A stretch of 64,000 nt of DNA from Arthrobacter sp. C2 (GTDB lineage: Bacteria > Actinomycetota > Actinomycetes > Actinomycetales > Micrococcaceae). The position numbers and the translations under genes are program-made. The DNA is taken from contig CP042428.1 of assembly GCA_024207135.1 (NCBI GenBank), positions 496,001-560,000 of the forward strand. Reading direction: 5' to 3'. The first letter of the stretch is position 1. Each line of letters opens with the position of its first letter. Below, piece by piece: positions 36,325 through 45,124 of this stretch. The notes beneath the pieces were generated by a model, which worked only from the letters and a program-made list of their open reading frames with translations, ran no database searches and was not told the origin of the DNA.

Positions 36325-37914
36325 ATGGACAAGATGAGCGACGAGACCGGGCCCGCGCTCAGCAGGCGAGCCCTGCGGGAGCAGCGACGTGCCGAGGCCG
36401 AAGCCCAGCTTGCCCGCGAGGCGGCGGCGGGCCAAAAGCCCGTGCCCCCCGCACCGAAGCCCGATGCGGCCAAGCCCGCCGCAGCGAAGCCGACGGCAGC
36501 CAAGCCGGCGGCGGAGGTTCCCGTGCCCAAGGCCGCCGTTCCGACGGCGCAACCCGCTCCCGGAATAGTCGAGAAGCCTGCCGCCAAGCAGGCCGAAAAG
36601 CCCGCCGTTGCCAAGCCGGCAGGGAAGCCGGTCGAGAAGCCTGCCGCCAGGCCGCCTGCTGCACCTCCTGCCGCCACGCCCGTCCGGGAGCCCGTGGCCG
36701 CCAAGCCCGCGGCCAATCCCGTGTTGGAACCGGCGGAACCTGCGCGCAGCCGTCGCGCCGCCACCGGTGCGGTTGACGCTATGCCGGAACGCACCGAGCG
36801 CACCTCCCTGCAGCGTGCCCGCGACCGCGAGGCCCTGCGCACCCGCCGCCGCCTGGAACAGGAAGTCTCCGAACTTTCACCCAAGGACCCTGCCCCCGCC
36901 GAAGACCCGGCACCGCTGACGCGCAAGCAGATGCGCCTGCAGGCCCTGGGCGCCGCGAAGGACGCGGGCGCCGCACAGTCCGCACCCGCACCCAAGGCCA
37001 CGCCGGCACCGGCCAAGCCCGCTCCGGCCAAGCCCGCACCCGGCAAACCGGCCCCGGCCAAGCCTGCAGCGGCCCAGCCGCCAGCCGATCCCGAAACCCC
37101 CTCGCCGCAGATGAGCGTCGAGGAAGCCCTGGCGTTGCGCCAGCGCTCCGGCGGGGCGGCCCCAAGCGAACCGCTGCTCATCGCGCCCGAGGAAGACCTG
37201 GCCAACGTGGACCTGGAGGTCCTGGCCCAGCAGCGCGAGCTTGCCGCGCGTGCCGCGATCATTTCCCGCCGCGCCGCCGAGCGCCTGCGCATGCAGGAGG
37301 AAAACACCCAGCGGGCCGGTGCCCGCCGCTCGGACCCCTTCACCGGGGCCATGAACCACCTGGTCGAAGAGGACATCGAGAAGAAGCTGGTCAACACCGG
37401 CATCTCCGGTCCGCGGACACGTGGCTACAACATCGCCATGACCGACCAAGGCACCATCGTCGAGGAACCGCAAACCACCGCGGCCCCGGCCACCAAGACT
37501 CCGGCTTCGGCGCCCCGGGCGCCCCAGTCGACGACCCCGGCAGCGAAAGCCCCGGCGGTCACACCTGCGCACAAGCCAAAGGCTGCTACTCCGGCCCAGG
37601 CATCGGCTGGCGGCTCCAAGCCACCCGCCGCGAAACAAGCTGCCGCAGCAGCACCGGCCAAGGCCCCCGCGGCCCCGGCCGCCGGCAAGGCGGTGGCGGC
37701 ACCCGAATCCAGGGCTCCCCGCGCCGAAGATGTTGGGCCCTCGACGTCTCGTCCTCCCGTGCGTGCAGTGCGCGCCCAGGGACTCGAGCCGTTGGACGTG
37801 CAGACCGCCGGAATGCGCCGTGCCAACAACATGTACTTGATGGTCATCGCGGCCTTGTCCGTTGGAGGCGCGGCCCTGGTGGCCGGCCTCATCATGTTCC
37901 TGAACTCCAACTAG
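36325..37914 (+). CDS. Ala/Pro/Lys-rich protein with C-terminal membrane anchor
   Basis: A 529-aa protein dominated by low-complexity AKPAPAKP-like repeats. There are two more ordered, charged stretches (about 150-190 and 270-350, the latter including REL-AARAAIISRRAAERLR) and a single transmembrane helix at the very C-terminus (about 500-526). The soluble part is therefore predicted to be cytoplasmic and tail-anchored. Its place between nadD and rsfS recurs in relatives, but no function is known. An ATG at 36334 is an alternative start. Confidence 0.7.
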   Translation: MDKMSDETGPALSRRALREQRRAEAEAQLAREAAAGQKPVPPAPKPDAAKPAAAKPTAAKPAAEVPVPKAAVPTAQPAPGIVEKPAAKQAEKPAVAKPAGKPVEKPAARPPAAPPAATPVREPVAAKPAANPVLEPAEPARSRRAATGAVDAMPERTERTSLQRARDREALRTRRRLEQEVSELSPKDPAPAEDPAPLTRKQMRLQALGAAKDAGAAQSAPAPKATPAPAKPAPAKPAPGKPAPAKPAAAQPPADPETPSPQMSVEEALALRQRSGGAAPSEPLLIAPEEDLANVDLEVLAQQRELAARAAIISRRAAERLRMQEENTQRAGARRSDPFTGAMNHLVEEDIEKKLVNTGISGPRTRGYNIAMTDQGTIVEEPQTTAAPATKTPASAPRAPQSTTPAAKAPAVTPAHKPKAATPAQASAGGSKPPAAKQAAAAAPAKAPAAPAAGKAVAAPESRAPRAEDVGPSTSRPPVRAVRAQGLEPLDVQTAGMRRANNMYLMVIAALSVGGAALVAGLIMFLNSN

Positions 37915-37956
37915 CGCGCTTTTGCGACGCCACAATTCCCTCAAGGAGAACCCCCT

Positions 37957-38370
37957 ATGAGCGCCCACGAACATTCCATCAACCTGGTCAAGGCCGCGGC
38001 ACTGGCCGCCGCCGAGAAGCAGGCCGAAAACCTGATCGCCCTTGACGTTTCCGAGCGCCTCGGTGTCACCGACGCCTTCCTGATCGCCTCGGCTTCCTCC
38101 GAGCGCCAGGTCAACGCGATCGTCGACGAGGTCGAGGACAAGCTGGCCGAGGAGTTCGACATCCGCCCGGTACGCCGCGAAGGCCGTGGCGCGGGCCGCT
38201 GGGTCCTGCTCGACTACGCGGATGTGGTCATCCACGTCCAGCACAACGAGGACCGCGTCTTCTACGCCCTGGAGCGCCTGTGGGGCGACTGCCCGCTCAT
38301 CGAGCTGCCGACCACCGGCGAGCCCGCCACCGACATGTCGCACATCGAAACGCTCCCCGATTCGCTCTAG
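37957..38370 (+). CDS. rsfS: Ribosomal silencing factor RsfS
   Basis: A 137-aa protein that binds L14 on the 50S subunit and blocks subunit joining in poor growth conditions. Family motifs include ASSERQVNAIVDEVED, REGRGAGRWVLLDYADVVIHV and the F-YALERLW-DCP end. CAAGGAG lies 9 bp before the ATG. nadD-(membrane protein)-rsfS is the usual order in the group, and the tRNA-Ala gene follows. Confidence 0.95.
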   Translation: MSAHEHSINLVKAAALAAAEKQAENLIALDVSERLGVTDAFLIASASSERQVNAIVDEVEDKLAEEFDIRPVRREGRGAGRWVLLDYADVVIHVQHNEDRVFYALERLWGDCPLIELPTTGEPATDMSHIETLPDSL

Positions 38371-38381
38371 GGTCCCTCGAT

Positions 38382-38411
38382 TTGCGCCACGCGTTTTGTG
38401 TGGCCTATGAT
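38382..38411 (+). promoter_or_regulatory. Promoter of the tRNA-Ala gene
   Basis: TTGCGC (38382-38387), an 18-bp spacer and TATGAT (38406-38411) lie 33 bp before the tRNA. A GCCAC/GTGGC hairpin in the spacer may also serve as the end of the rsfS message. Confidence 0.55.
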
Positions 38412-38443
38412 GGTTGAGTTGCCCGCAAGGGCGGCTCTCATCT

Positions 38444-38519
38444 GGGGGTATGGCGCAGTTGGTAGCGCGTCTGCATGGCATGCAGAAGGTCAGGGGTTCG
38501 AATCCCCTTACCTCCACCA
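38444..38519 (+). tRNA. tRNA-Ala (anticodon GGC)
   Basis: A 76-nt gene with encoded CCA (38517-38519). The acceptor stem pairs GGGGGTA with TACCTCC and includes the G3-T70 pair that identifies tRNA-Ala. The anticodon loop is ATGGCAT (anticodon GGC), and the T arm has GGTTCGAAT. It decodes GCC and GCU, the former frequent in this GC-rich genome. Confidence 0.97.
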
Positions 38520-38531
38520 GATAGCAAGAAT

Positions 38532-38566
38532 AAAAAGGTCTCCGGCTCAGGTCGGAGGCCTTTTTT
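38532..38566 (+). terminator. Rho-independent terminator after tRNA-Ala
   Basis: GGTCTCCG pairs with CGGAGGCC over an 8-nt loop (one wobble), flanked by an A-run and a T-run of six (38561-38566). It is a canonical, possibly two-way terminator. Confidence 0.9.
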
Positions 38567-38981
38567 GTGTCCCGATGCGGCCGGGGCCGCAGACGCGTTC
38601 TGCAATCCTGCTGGCGATCCCTGGTGCCGCTTGGCGGCGGGGCGGACGCCACACGGGCTCAACCGCGAAGCGGTGTTGCCGTCGAACCGGTCGGCCACGG
38701 GAGCCGGCGTGCCGGCATCCAATCGTGCCAACCGCCGCCGTGCGTTGCCTCCGCGGGCAACCGGTTCGGCCGCCCGCAGCCCGGAAGAACGAACTCCGGA
38801 ATCGGGACGTGGCGGACTTCCGTACCGGTTCCCGGGGCCGAGGGTCGCCGGTTACTGAGAGTGGGCTCACGGTGGCCTGCCCGGTGTGGGCGTGTAGATT
38901 CTAGGTGCACCTGCCCCGCCGGATGATCGCCTGAAGTGTTCGCCGTGAAGCGTAGTGATCCTTGGTGCGACGGAGGAAAAC
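38567..38981 (+). other. Non-coding gap before the MDR gene
   Basis: No gene, RNA or repeat can be supported in this 415-bp stretch. Open frames here lack codon bias. A weak -10-like TAGATT (38896) lies before the MDR gene, which has GGAGG immediately upstream of its ATG. Confidence 0.4.
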
Positions 38982-39998
38982 ATGAAAGCCATTGCCTACA
39001 CCAGGTACGGCGGCCCGGACGCCACGACGGTCCTGGAACTGCCCGAACCGCGGCCCGCCGCCAACCAGGTTCTCATCAAGGTCGCCGCGGTGGGCCTGAA
39101 CCCGGTCGACGCGATGCAGCGGGCCGGAACCCTGAAGATGCTTCATCCCTACAAGTTCCCGAAGATCGCCGGGAACGAACTCAGCGGGGTCGTCACCGCG
39201 CTGGGTCCCGGGGTCTCCCGCTTTGCGGTGGGGGACAGGGTGGTCTCACGCGTGGGCAAGACTGCGTTGGGTGCCCTGGCCCAGTACCTGGCCATCGACG
39301 AAGCCCTGGTGGCCCGCGCGCCGAAGTCCGTTGCCCTGGTCAATGCCGCGGCGCTGCCGCTGGCGGGCCTTACCGCGCAGCAGGCGCTGGGCCCCAAGCA
39401 CCTGGACCTGCAATCCGGGGAACGGCTGCTGGTCACCGGCGGCGCAGGGGGAGTGGGCCTGCTGGCGATCCAGCTGGCCAAGCTGGCCGGGGCACACGTG
39501 ACCACCACCGCATCCCCGCAGGGGCGCCAGGTCGTCGAGCAGGCCGGTGCGGATCGCGTGATCAACTACCGCGAGTCCAAGGTTTCCGATTACGCGGGGC
39601 AGTTCGACAAGGTGCTGGACCTGGTTGGCCTTGAAACGGACCTCGACGTGTTTACCCGCGTGCGGGCCGGAGGGAAGGTCGTGTCCATCACCGGTCCGCT
39701 GACTCCCGAGGGGATCCCGGAGGAGGTCTCGGGCCTGCGCCGGGCGCTGGTGCGCCCGGTCGCCGCAGCCATGAGCCGCAAGGCCAGGAAGGCGGCCGCC
39801 GCGGCCGGTGCCACGTATGATTTCTTCTTCATGGAGCCCGATGCCGGCGGGCTGGCGCTGCTGTGCGGATTGGTCGATGCGGGGAAGCTGAAGCTCGGCA
39901 TCGACAGCACCTACCCCTTGGACGATTTTGCCAGCGCCTTCGAACGCCTTGAATCCAGGCGCGCGAAGGGCAAGGTCATCATCGTGATGCCTTCCTGA
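38982..39998 (+). CDS. MDR-family NADP-dependent oxidoreductase (quinone reductase-like)
   Basis: A 338-aa medium-chain dehydrogenase/reductase without the zinc ligands of alcohol dehydrogenases. The N-terminal domain shows MKAIAYTRYGGPD and GLNPVDAMQR. The Rossmann loop GGAGGVGLLAIQLAK is near 150-165. The closing DDFASAFERLESRRAKGK is typical of the quinone oxidoreductase subgroup (QOR/YhdH-like). It likely reduces quinones or enones with NADPH. GGAGG precedes ATG 38982. It converges with the permease gene downstream. Confidence 0.9.
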   Translation: MKAIAYTRYGGPDATTVLELPEPRPAANQVLIKVAAVGLNPVDAMQRAGTLKMLHPYKFPKIAGNELSGVVTALGPGVSRFAVGDRVVSRVGKTALGALAQYLAIDEALVARAPKSVALVNAAALPLAGLTAQQALGPKHLDLQSGERLLVTGGAGGVGLLAIQLAKLAGAHVTTTASPQGRQVVEQAGADRVINYRESKVSDYAGQFDKVLDLVGLETDLDVFTRVRAGGKVVSITGPLTPEGIPEEVSGLRRALVRPVAAAMSRKARKAAAAAGATYDFFFMEPDAGGLALLCGLVDAGKLKLGIDSTYPLDDFASAFERLESRRAKGKVIIVMPS

Positions 39999-40034
39999 GA
40001 CGGCGAGAGCCCCCCGGTGCCCCGGTGAAGAAGC

Positions 40035-41522
40035 TTAAGGAACGGAGGTTGGTTGGTTCAGCCGGCTGTGCTTCCGCGAGTAGGCGAAATAGACGATGAA
40101 GCCGATGGCCAGCCAGATCACGAAGCGGATCCAGGTTTCCAGGGCCAGGTTCAGCATCAGGTAGAAGCAGACGAGGACCGAGGCGATCGGGATCACCGGC
40201 ACCCACGGCACCTTGAAGGCGCGCGGCAAATCCGGGCGGGTGCGGCGCAGCACCATGACCCCGATGGACACCAGCACGAACGCGGCCAGGGTGCCGATGT
40301 TGACCAGTTCCGCGAGCGTGGACAGCGGCACGAAGGTGGCCAGGACGGCGATCGGGATGGCGGCAAGGATCGTGAACCGGTAGGGGGTGCCGAAGCGCGG
40401 GTGGGTCTTGGCCAGCGCCACCGGGAAGAGTCCGTCGCGGGCCATGGCGAAGCCCACGCGGGTCTGGCCCAGGAACAGGATCATGCACACCACCACCAGC
40501 CCGATGCAGGCGCCGATCGCGATCAGGTCGCCCATCACCGGCAGCCCGGCGTTCACGAAGGCGGTGGCCAGCGGTGCCCCGTCGTCGGGGTCGATGTCCT
40601 TGTAGCTTTGCATGCCGGTGATCACCAGGGACACCGCCATGTAGAGCACAGTGACGATGGCCAGGGAGCCGAAGATGCCGATGGGCATGTTGCGTTGCGG
40701 GTTGCGGGTCTCCTCGGCCGTGGTTGCCACGACGTCGAAGCCGATGAAGGCGAAGAACACCATGGCGGCGGCGGCGAAGACCCCGCCGATGCCAAAGACG
40801 CTGGGATCGAGCCCGAAGATGCTCTGCACCAGCGGCAGGTGCAGTGCGCCGCCGCGGGAGGCCGCAGGGGATTCGGCCGGCGGGATGAAGGGGGACCAGT
40901 TGGCCAGGTTGATGAAGAACGCCCCGGCGATGATCACCGCGAGCACGACGAGGATCTTGATGGCCGTAACGACCTGGTTGATGCGGCTGGAGAGCTTCAC
41001 CCCGGAGATCAGCACGATGGCCAGGCCGACGACAAGCAGTCCCGCGGGCAGGTTCAGCACGCCGTTTTCCGCGGTGGCGATCGCCTCGGGGATGGCGAAG
41101 GGGGTGCCGGACAGGACCACGCCCAGGTACTGGCTGAAGGAGGTGGCCAGGGCGGCGGACCCGACGGTGAATTCCAGGATCAGGTCCCAGCCGATGATCC
41201 AGGCCAGAAGTTCGCCCATGGTCGCGTACGTGTAGGTATAGGCGCTGCCGGCGGCCGGAACGCTGGAGGCCAGTTCCGCATAGCACAGGGCTGCCAGCCC
41301 GCAGCCGAGCCCGGCGATCAGGAAGGAGATCGAGATGGCGGGCCCGGCGTTGGACGCCGCGGCCTGGCCCGTGAGCACGAAGATGCCGGCGCCGATGCTC
41401 ACCCCGACGCCGAAGACGATCAAATCCAGTGCGCCCAGGTTTTTCTTGAGCTTGTGTTCGGGTTCCTCGGTTTCGGCCATCGTCTGCTCGATGGTCTTCG
41501 TGCGGAAAATTCCCCCTGACAT
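40035..41522 (-). CDS. APC-family amino acid permease
   Basis: A 495-aa transporter with about 12 membrane helices. VGVSIGAGIFVLTGQAA is the conserved first-helix motif, and FIGFDVVATTAEETRNPQRN is typical of the cationic amino acid (CAT/YfnA) branch. Basic amino acids are therefore the best guess for substrate. ATG 41522 has AGGAGG upstream. The gene seems to stand alone. A 7-bp inverted repeat lies about 60 bp upstream in the direction of transcription. Confidence 0.9.
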   Translation of the reverse strand: MSGGIFRTKTIEQTMAETEEPEHKLKKNLGALDLIVFGVGVSIGAGIFVLTGQAAASNAGPAISISFLIAGLGCGLAALCYAELASSVPAAGSAYTYTYATMGELLAWIIGWDLILEFTVGSAALATSFSQYLGVVLSGTPFAIPEAIATAENGVLNLPAGLLVVGLAIVLISGVKLSSRINQVVTAIKILVVLAVIIAGAFFINLANWSPFIPPAESPAASRGGALHLPLVQSIFGLDPSVFGIGGVFAAAAMVFFAFIGFDVVATTAEETRNPQRNMPIGIFGSLAIVTVLYMAVSLVITGMQSYKDIDPDDGAPLATAFVNAGLPVMGDLIAIGACIGLVVVCMILFLGQTRVGFAMARDGLFPVALAKTHPRFGTPYRFTILAAIPIAVLATFVPLSTLAELVNIGTLAAFVLVSIGVMVLRRTRPDLPRAFKVPWVPVIPIASVLVCFYLMLNLALETWIRFVIWLAIGFIVYFAYSRKHSRLNQPTSVP

Positions 41523-41583
41523 GATGTGCCTCCTCGGGGTGGGAACGCGTGCTGCCGTGCTGGGCACCAACGTACGCCCGGGT

Positions 41584-41613
41584 GGGGGACACCAATAGGG
41601 CAAATAGTCCCCC
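41584..41613. repeat. 7-bp inverted repeat upstream of the permease
   Basis: GGGGGAC (41584-41590) and GTCCCCC (41607-41613) are perfect inverted copies 16 nt apart. They flank an A/T-rich patch that could hold the permease promoter on the minus strand. It is a possible operator or leader hairpin. Confidence 0.4.
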
Positions 41614-41811
41614 GTGGAAGTGGCGGGCGGGTGCGCTGTTGCCGGTTCCGTCGCCCGTCGCCCCACGTATGCCACGAAGCGGTGCATCCAAGCGCGCACG
41701 CGCCGGGGAGAAGCCACCGTCGCTGCTGAAGTTCGGGACGCAGCAAGCCAATGGCTGCGCCCGTGGGCCTGACGGGAACGCCGCGGGGGACCTGGGTCCG
41801 GGGCCCGGAGC

Positions 41812-43182
41812 TCAGTCCAGCTGGTAGCCGAAGCGGAACCTCGAATCAGGGTCCCAGCCGGCCTTGACCCGGCGCAGGCGCTCGACGTGCCCGGGTTCCC
41901 AAGCCTTGCGCACATCCTGCGGGGCCCAGGAGAAGCCGCGGAAATTGATCGAGGGTCCTCCGTGGGACCACGGTTCCATGGCCCCCAGCACCGCCAGGCC
42001 GCTGGCCGCCACCGCTTCGCGCAGCGGCGGGGCGTAGGGGCCGACCACATTCACCGCGAAGGCGGCATCGCGCCTGCCCACGGCGTTGGGGTGCTCGGGC
42101 TGGCGGGCGAAGGCGCCGCCCAGGTGGCGCAGCTCGGCCAGGATGAGCGGGATCCGGAGTTGGGGCCCGGCGGTTTCCAGCAGGGCGTCGATCGCGCCGG
42201 CATCCAGGGAGCCCAGCAGCAGCGAGGCGTCCCAGGCGGGCATCGGGTCGGTGGGGTCCTGGTGGACTGACCCGATCAGGGAGTACGGCATCATCGCCAC
42301 CATGTCGACCAGCGCACCGGCGGTGCCGCGCATGGGGGCGAGCAACGCCGCGCCCTGCTGGTCGCCGCCCACGTGGACATAGCGCAGGTGCACCGTGGTC
42401 TTGCCGCGCAGCGGTTCGGGGAACTCCGGGGCGTCGGGCAGCCGCAGCAGGGCCATGGAGGCGGTCGTGGACTCGGGCAGGGACCGTGCCCACGGGCCGA
42501 AGGCGTGAAAGAGCTCCGGAGCGTGCTGCCCGGCAAAGAAGATGCCGCCCCCGTAGACCTCGGCGACCGGGTGCAGGTCGAACCGCAGCTGCGTGACGAT
42601 GCCGACGGAGCACTTGCCGCCGCGCAGCGCCCAGAAAAGTTCCGGTTCCCGCACGGCATCGACCTCGAGCGTGTCGCCGGAGGCGGTGACCATCCGCAGC
42701 GCGGTCACGTGGTCCGCGGCAAACCCGAAGGTGCGCCCCATCGGCCCCATGCCACCGCCCATGGTGTAGCCGACGACCCCGATGTCCGGGGAGGAACCGT
42801 TCAGCGGGGCCAGCCCGTGCGGTGCGGCTGCGGCAATGACCTTGCTCCAGCGCACCCCGGCCCCGACGCGCACGCTCCGGGTCTCCGGATCCAGGTCCAG
42901 TTCCTGCAGCCCCGCGGTGTTGATGAGCATCCCGCCGTGGGCCTGGGTGCCCAGCCCGTGGCCGGTGGCCTGTACGTGGACCGCCAGCCCGTGGTCGGCG
43001 GCATGGCGCACCGCGGCGGCGACGTCCCTGCTTGAGCGAGGCAGCACCGCGATATCCGGCCGGAACTCGTGGGCCAGGTTGAATCCGAGGCAGGCGGCTT
43101 CGAACCCGGGGTCGGTGGAACCGAATACCTCGCCGTCGATCGCGGAGCGCAATGCGGAGGCGTAGATGCCGTTGGTGGCCAT
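41812..43182 (-). CDS. FAD-dependent oxidoreductase of the berberine bridge enzyme (BBE) group
   Basis: A 456-aa flavoprotein with a PCMH-type FAD domain. The His expected to hold FAD is His75 in ATGHGLG. The usual second attachment Cys (in GLACDN) is replaced by Ala in GFAADH, so FAD is probably bound through one bond only. VGYTMGGGMGPMGR is the FAD loop, and the BBE tail ends F-GYQLD. It oxidises an unknown alcohol or sugar with O2 or another acceptor. ATG 43182 with CAGGAG is chosen over longer starts because the coding bias begins there. Confidence 0.88.
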   Translation of the reverse strand: MATNGIYASALRSAIDGEVFGSTDPGFEAACLGFNLAHEFRPDIAVLPRSSRDVAAAVRHAADHGLAVHVQATGHGLGTQAHGGMLINTAGLQELDLDPETRSVRVGAGVRWSKVIAAAAPHGLAPLNGSSPDIGVVGYTMGGGMGPMGRTFGFAADHVTALRMVTASGDTLEVDAVREPELFWALRGGKCSVGIVTQLRFDLHPVAEVYGGGIFFAGQHAPELFHAFGPWARSLPESTTASMALLRLPDAPEFPEPLRGKTTVHLRYVHVGGDQQGAALLAPMRGTAGALVDMVAMMPYSLIGSVHQDPTDPMPAWDASLLLGSLDAGAIDALLETAGPQLRIPLILAELRHLGGAFARQPEHPNAVGRRDAAFAVNVVGPYAPPLREAVAASGLAVLGAMEPWSHGGPSINFRGFSWAPQDVRKAWEPGHVERLRRVKAGWDPDSRFRFGYQLD

Positions 43183-43543
43183 GGGTGGGTTCTCCTGGGG
43201 AGGCGGGTGCGCGGGTGGCGGCCCCCTGCGTGGTGGTGCTGCCGGCAGCCGGGCGGACGGCGTCGGATCGGGATGCGCCGCGGTTTCGCGGCACCGATTC
43301 GCCATGCCGGAGGGTGCCGCAACGGCACCATCGGGCCGATGGCGTGAGCCCCAAGGCACCCGGGGGTGCGAGACAGGCGAGTGTGTCCCGGAAACCGGTG
43401 GTGTGCCCGGCGTTGGTGGTCCCCATTCCCTGCCGGGGGGTGGTTCCGGGGTGCTCCTGACTAAAGTGTCGCCGCAAATTCCGGCAAGTCAAGGGGTTGT
43501 CCGTGCACCGCCCGGATGTGGTCCGCAGCCAAGGGCGCGGTGG
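43183..43543 (-). other. Gap upstream of the BBE-type gene
   Basis: This 361-bp stretch has no supported gene. Near 43450-43500 the minus strand has TTGCCG-N17-TTAGTC, a weak promoter candidate for the flavoprotein gene, which would leave a leader of over 250 nt. The rest is GC-rich without coding bias. Confidence 0.3.
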
Positions 43544-44311
43544 CTAGGTGCGCGAGGCCAGGGCGTGGATGGCGGAGGTGATGACGGTGGGATGCCTGGA
43601 CAGGATCCGCAGGTGGTTGGCTGGAACGGTGGAGAACAGCCGGACCCGCGCGTTGGCCCCGCAGGCCAGTGCCGCCGCGGCGCGCATTGTGCGCATTTCC
43701 GCCGCGGGGGAGCCCGGGTGCGGCCCCGAGCCGGCGATGATCAGCGCCGGGCAGTCCAGGGAGTGGTAATCGGGCAGCAGCCCCGCGTCGATCTCGTCGA
43801 GCTCCACGACCAGGTCGGCGGCCCGGTGGTGCGCCAGCTTGGACATGATCCCCAGGGAACCCAGCACGGCCATCGGCGCCTTGAGCAGCCGGTACTGCCT
43901 GCGGATGCGTCTTTGTGCCTTTTCGTGGAAGACCCGCACGGGGAAGGCGCCGTCAATGAGCACGATCCCGGCAATCGCGCCCGGATGCGTGGCGGCGTAG
44001 CGCAGGGCCAGGGTGGCCCCGTGCGACCAGCCGACCAGGATGGGGTGCTGCAGCTTGGCGGCGGCGAGCACACTGGCCACGTCGTCCAGCGCCCCGGAAA
44101 ACGAATAGTCCGCGTGGCTTGGCGAGCGGCCACGTCCGCGGGCGTCAAAGGTCACGGTGTGGCAGTCGGGGGACAGGTCGCGCAGGACCTGCTTCCAATC
44201 CTGACCGGTGGAAAATGCGCCGTTGAGGAAGAGCACCTCGGGACCGGTGCCGGGTGAGACGGTGCAGGACAGCCGGGAGCCTGCGCCGTGGACGATCAGG
44301 TGGCGGGGCAT
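43544..44311 (-). CDS. Alpha/beta hydrolase
   Basis: A 255-aa single-domain hydrolase. The nucleophile elbow is GWSHG with Ser96. An oxyanion FLNGAFSTGQDW loop and the DARGRGRS segment are typical of the fold. The acid Asp is likely in the DCPALIIAGSGP region. The final catalytic His is likely in VPANHLRIL near residue 230. The substrate is unknown. It lies upstream of the BBE-type gene on the same strand but 361 bp away, so it is probably a separate unit. Confidence 0.88.
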   Translation of the reverse strand: MPRHLIVHGAGSRLSCTVSPGTGPEVLFLNGAFSTGQDWKQVLRDLSPDCHTVTFDARGRGRSPSHADYSFSGALDDVASVLAAAKLQHPILVGWSHGATLALRYAATHPGAIAGIVLIDGAFPVRVFHEKAQRRIRRQYRLLKAPMAVLGSLGIMSKLAHHRAADLVVELDEIDAGLLPDYHSLDCPALIIAGSGPHPGSPAAEMRTMRAAAALACGANARVRLFSTVPANHLRILSRHPTVITSAIHALASRT

Positions 44312-44467
44312 GGATGTTCCAGGCAGCCGGCGGGGAACCCGGCGCAGCGCTCGTGGTCCATCGCAATTGTCCTCACACCTTGGATGCTATGCCCCGCGGA
44401 GGGACGGGGCAACGGCGATGCCGCCGGGATGGCGGCGCCGCGCTCGCCGTTCGCCTTGTGGGTCCAC

Positions 44468-44510
44468 TTACAAACCTTGGGGCTTGTAAAAAGTCGTACA
44501 AGTCTGTACG
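44468..44510. promoter_or_regulatory. Cluster of palindromic TTACAA/TTGTAA half-sites
   Basis: TTACAA (44468-44473) faces TTGTAA (44484-44489). CTTGTA (44483-44488) faces TACAAG (44497-44502). CGTACA (44495-44500) faces TGTACG (44505-44510). Three overlapping inverted repeats thus share half-sites in 43 bp, ending 8 bp before ATG 44519. The A/T-rich block stands out from its surroundings. It is a likely operator array for the HTH protein just downstream. Confidence 0.6.
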
Positions 44511-44518
44511 TTTGTGGA

Positions 44519-45124
44519 ATGATCGTCATCACCATAGACCAGCGCCGCTCCCGGTCGGGACCGGACAAGGTCGAGGCCCTGCTGCAGCGGCTGGCCACCG
44601 ACTACGAAGCCGTGCGCGGATTCGAGCGAACCGCCGGCGACGAGATCCAGGGCTTGCTCCGGGACGGTGCCACCGCGGTAGCCCTGGCCCTGGACGTGGC
44701 ACGCACGGGGGAATGGAGCGTGGGGATCGGCGTCGGGGCCGTGGAGACCCCGATGCCCGAACAGACGCGCGCCGGCCGCGGACCCGCCTTCGAACACGCC
44801 CGCGACGCCGTGGAACGCGCCAAGGGCTCCAGCGGGTCCCTAGCCCTGTCCGGGCCCGGGAACGGGGCCGAACGCCTGGAGGCCGAACTGCAACTGGTCG
44901 CGATGGTCAACGCGCGTCGCACCGAATCGTCGGCCGAAGCTGGCATATTGGTCTCCCGGGGCCTGACCCAACAGCAGGTCGCGGCCAGGCTGGGCATCTC
45001 GCAGCAGGCGGTCTCGGCACGGCTGGCCTCCGGGCTTTGGTACGAAGCCACCCGGCTGGCCGCCGCGGCAGGTGCGGCCCTGCACGAATATGCCCTGAAC
45101 GCGGAAGGCGGACGACGCACATGA
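44519..45124 (+). CDS. SatD-like domain protein with C-terminal helix-turn-helix
   Basis: A 201-aa protein. Residues 1-105 resemble SatD proteins: VITIDQRRSR at the start, AGDEIQGLL at 39-47, and VGIGVGAVETP plus RGPAFEHARDAV further on. The order of an early Asp, a GDE motif and an IGIG-G turn recalls nucleotide-cyclase-like folds, but no activity can be claimed. Residues 148-175 form a helix-turn-helix (LTQQQVAARLGISQQAVSAR). It begins right after an array of palindromic half-sites, and its stop overlaps the next start (ATGA). It is therefore probably a self-regulating regulator made together with its membrane partner. Confidence 0.7.
   Translation: MIVITIDQRRSRSGPDKVEALLQRLATDYEAVRGFERTAGDEIQGLLRDGATAVALALDVARTGEWSVGIGVGAVETPMPEQTRAGRGPAFEHARDAVERAKGSSGSLALSGPGNGAERLEAELQLVAMVNARRTESSAEAGILVSRGLTQQQVAARLGISQQAVSARLASGLWYEATRLAAAAGAALHEYALNAEGGRRT

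Noticed and set aside
36436-37100. AKP-type codon repeats as a CRISPR or tandem-repeat array
   Set aside because: The repeats are in frame, vary in sequence and encode a low-complexity protein segment. No unique spacers are present.
38398-38904. 168-aa frame crossing the tRNA-Ala gene
   Set aside because: It runs through a tRNA and its terminator and has no family motif.
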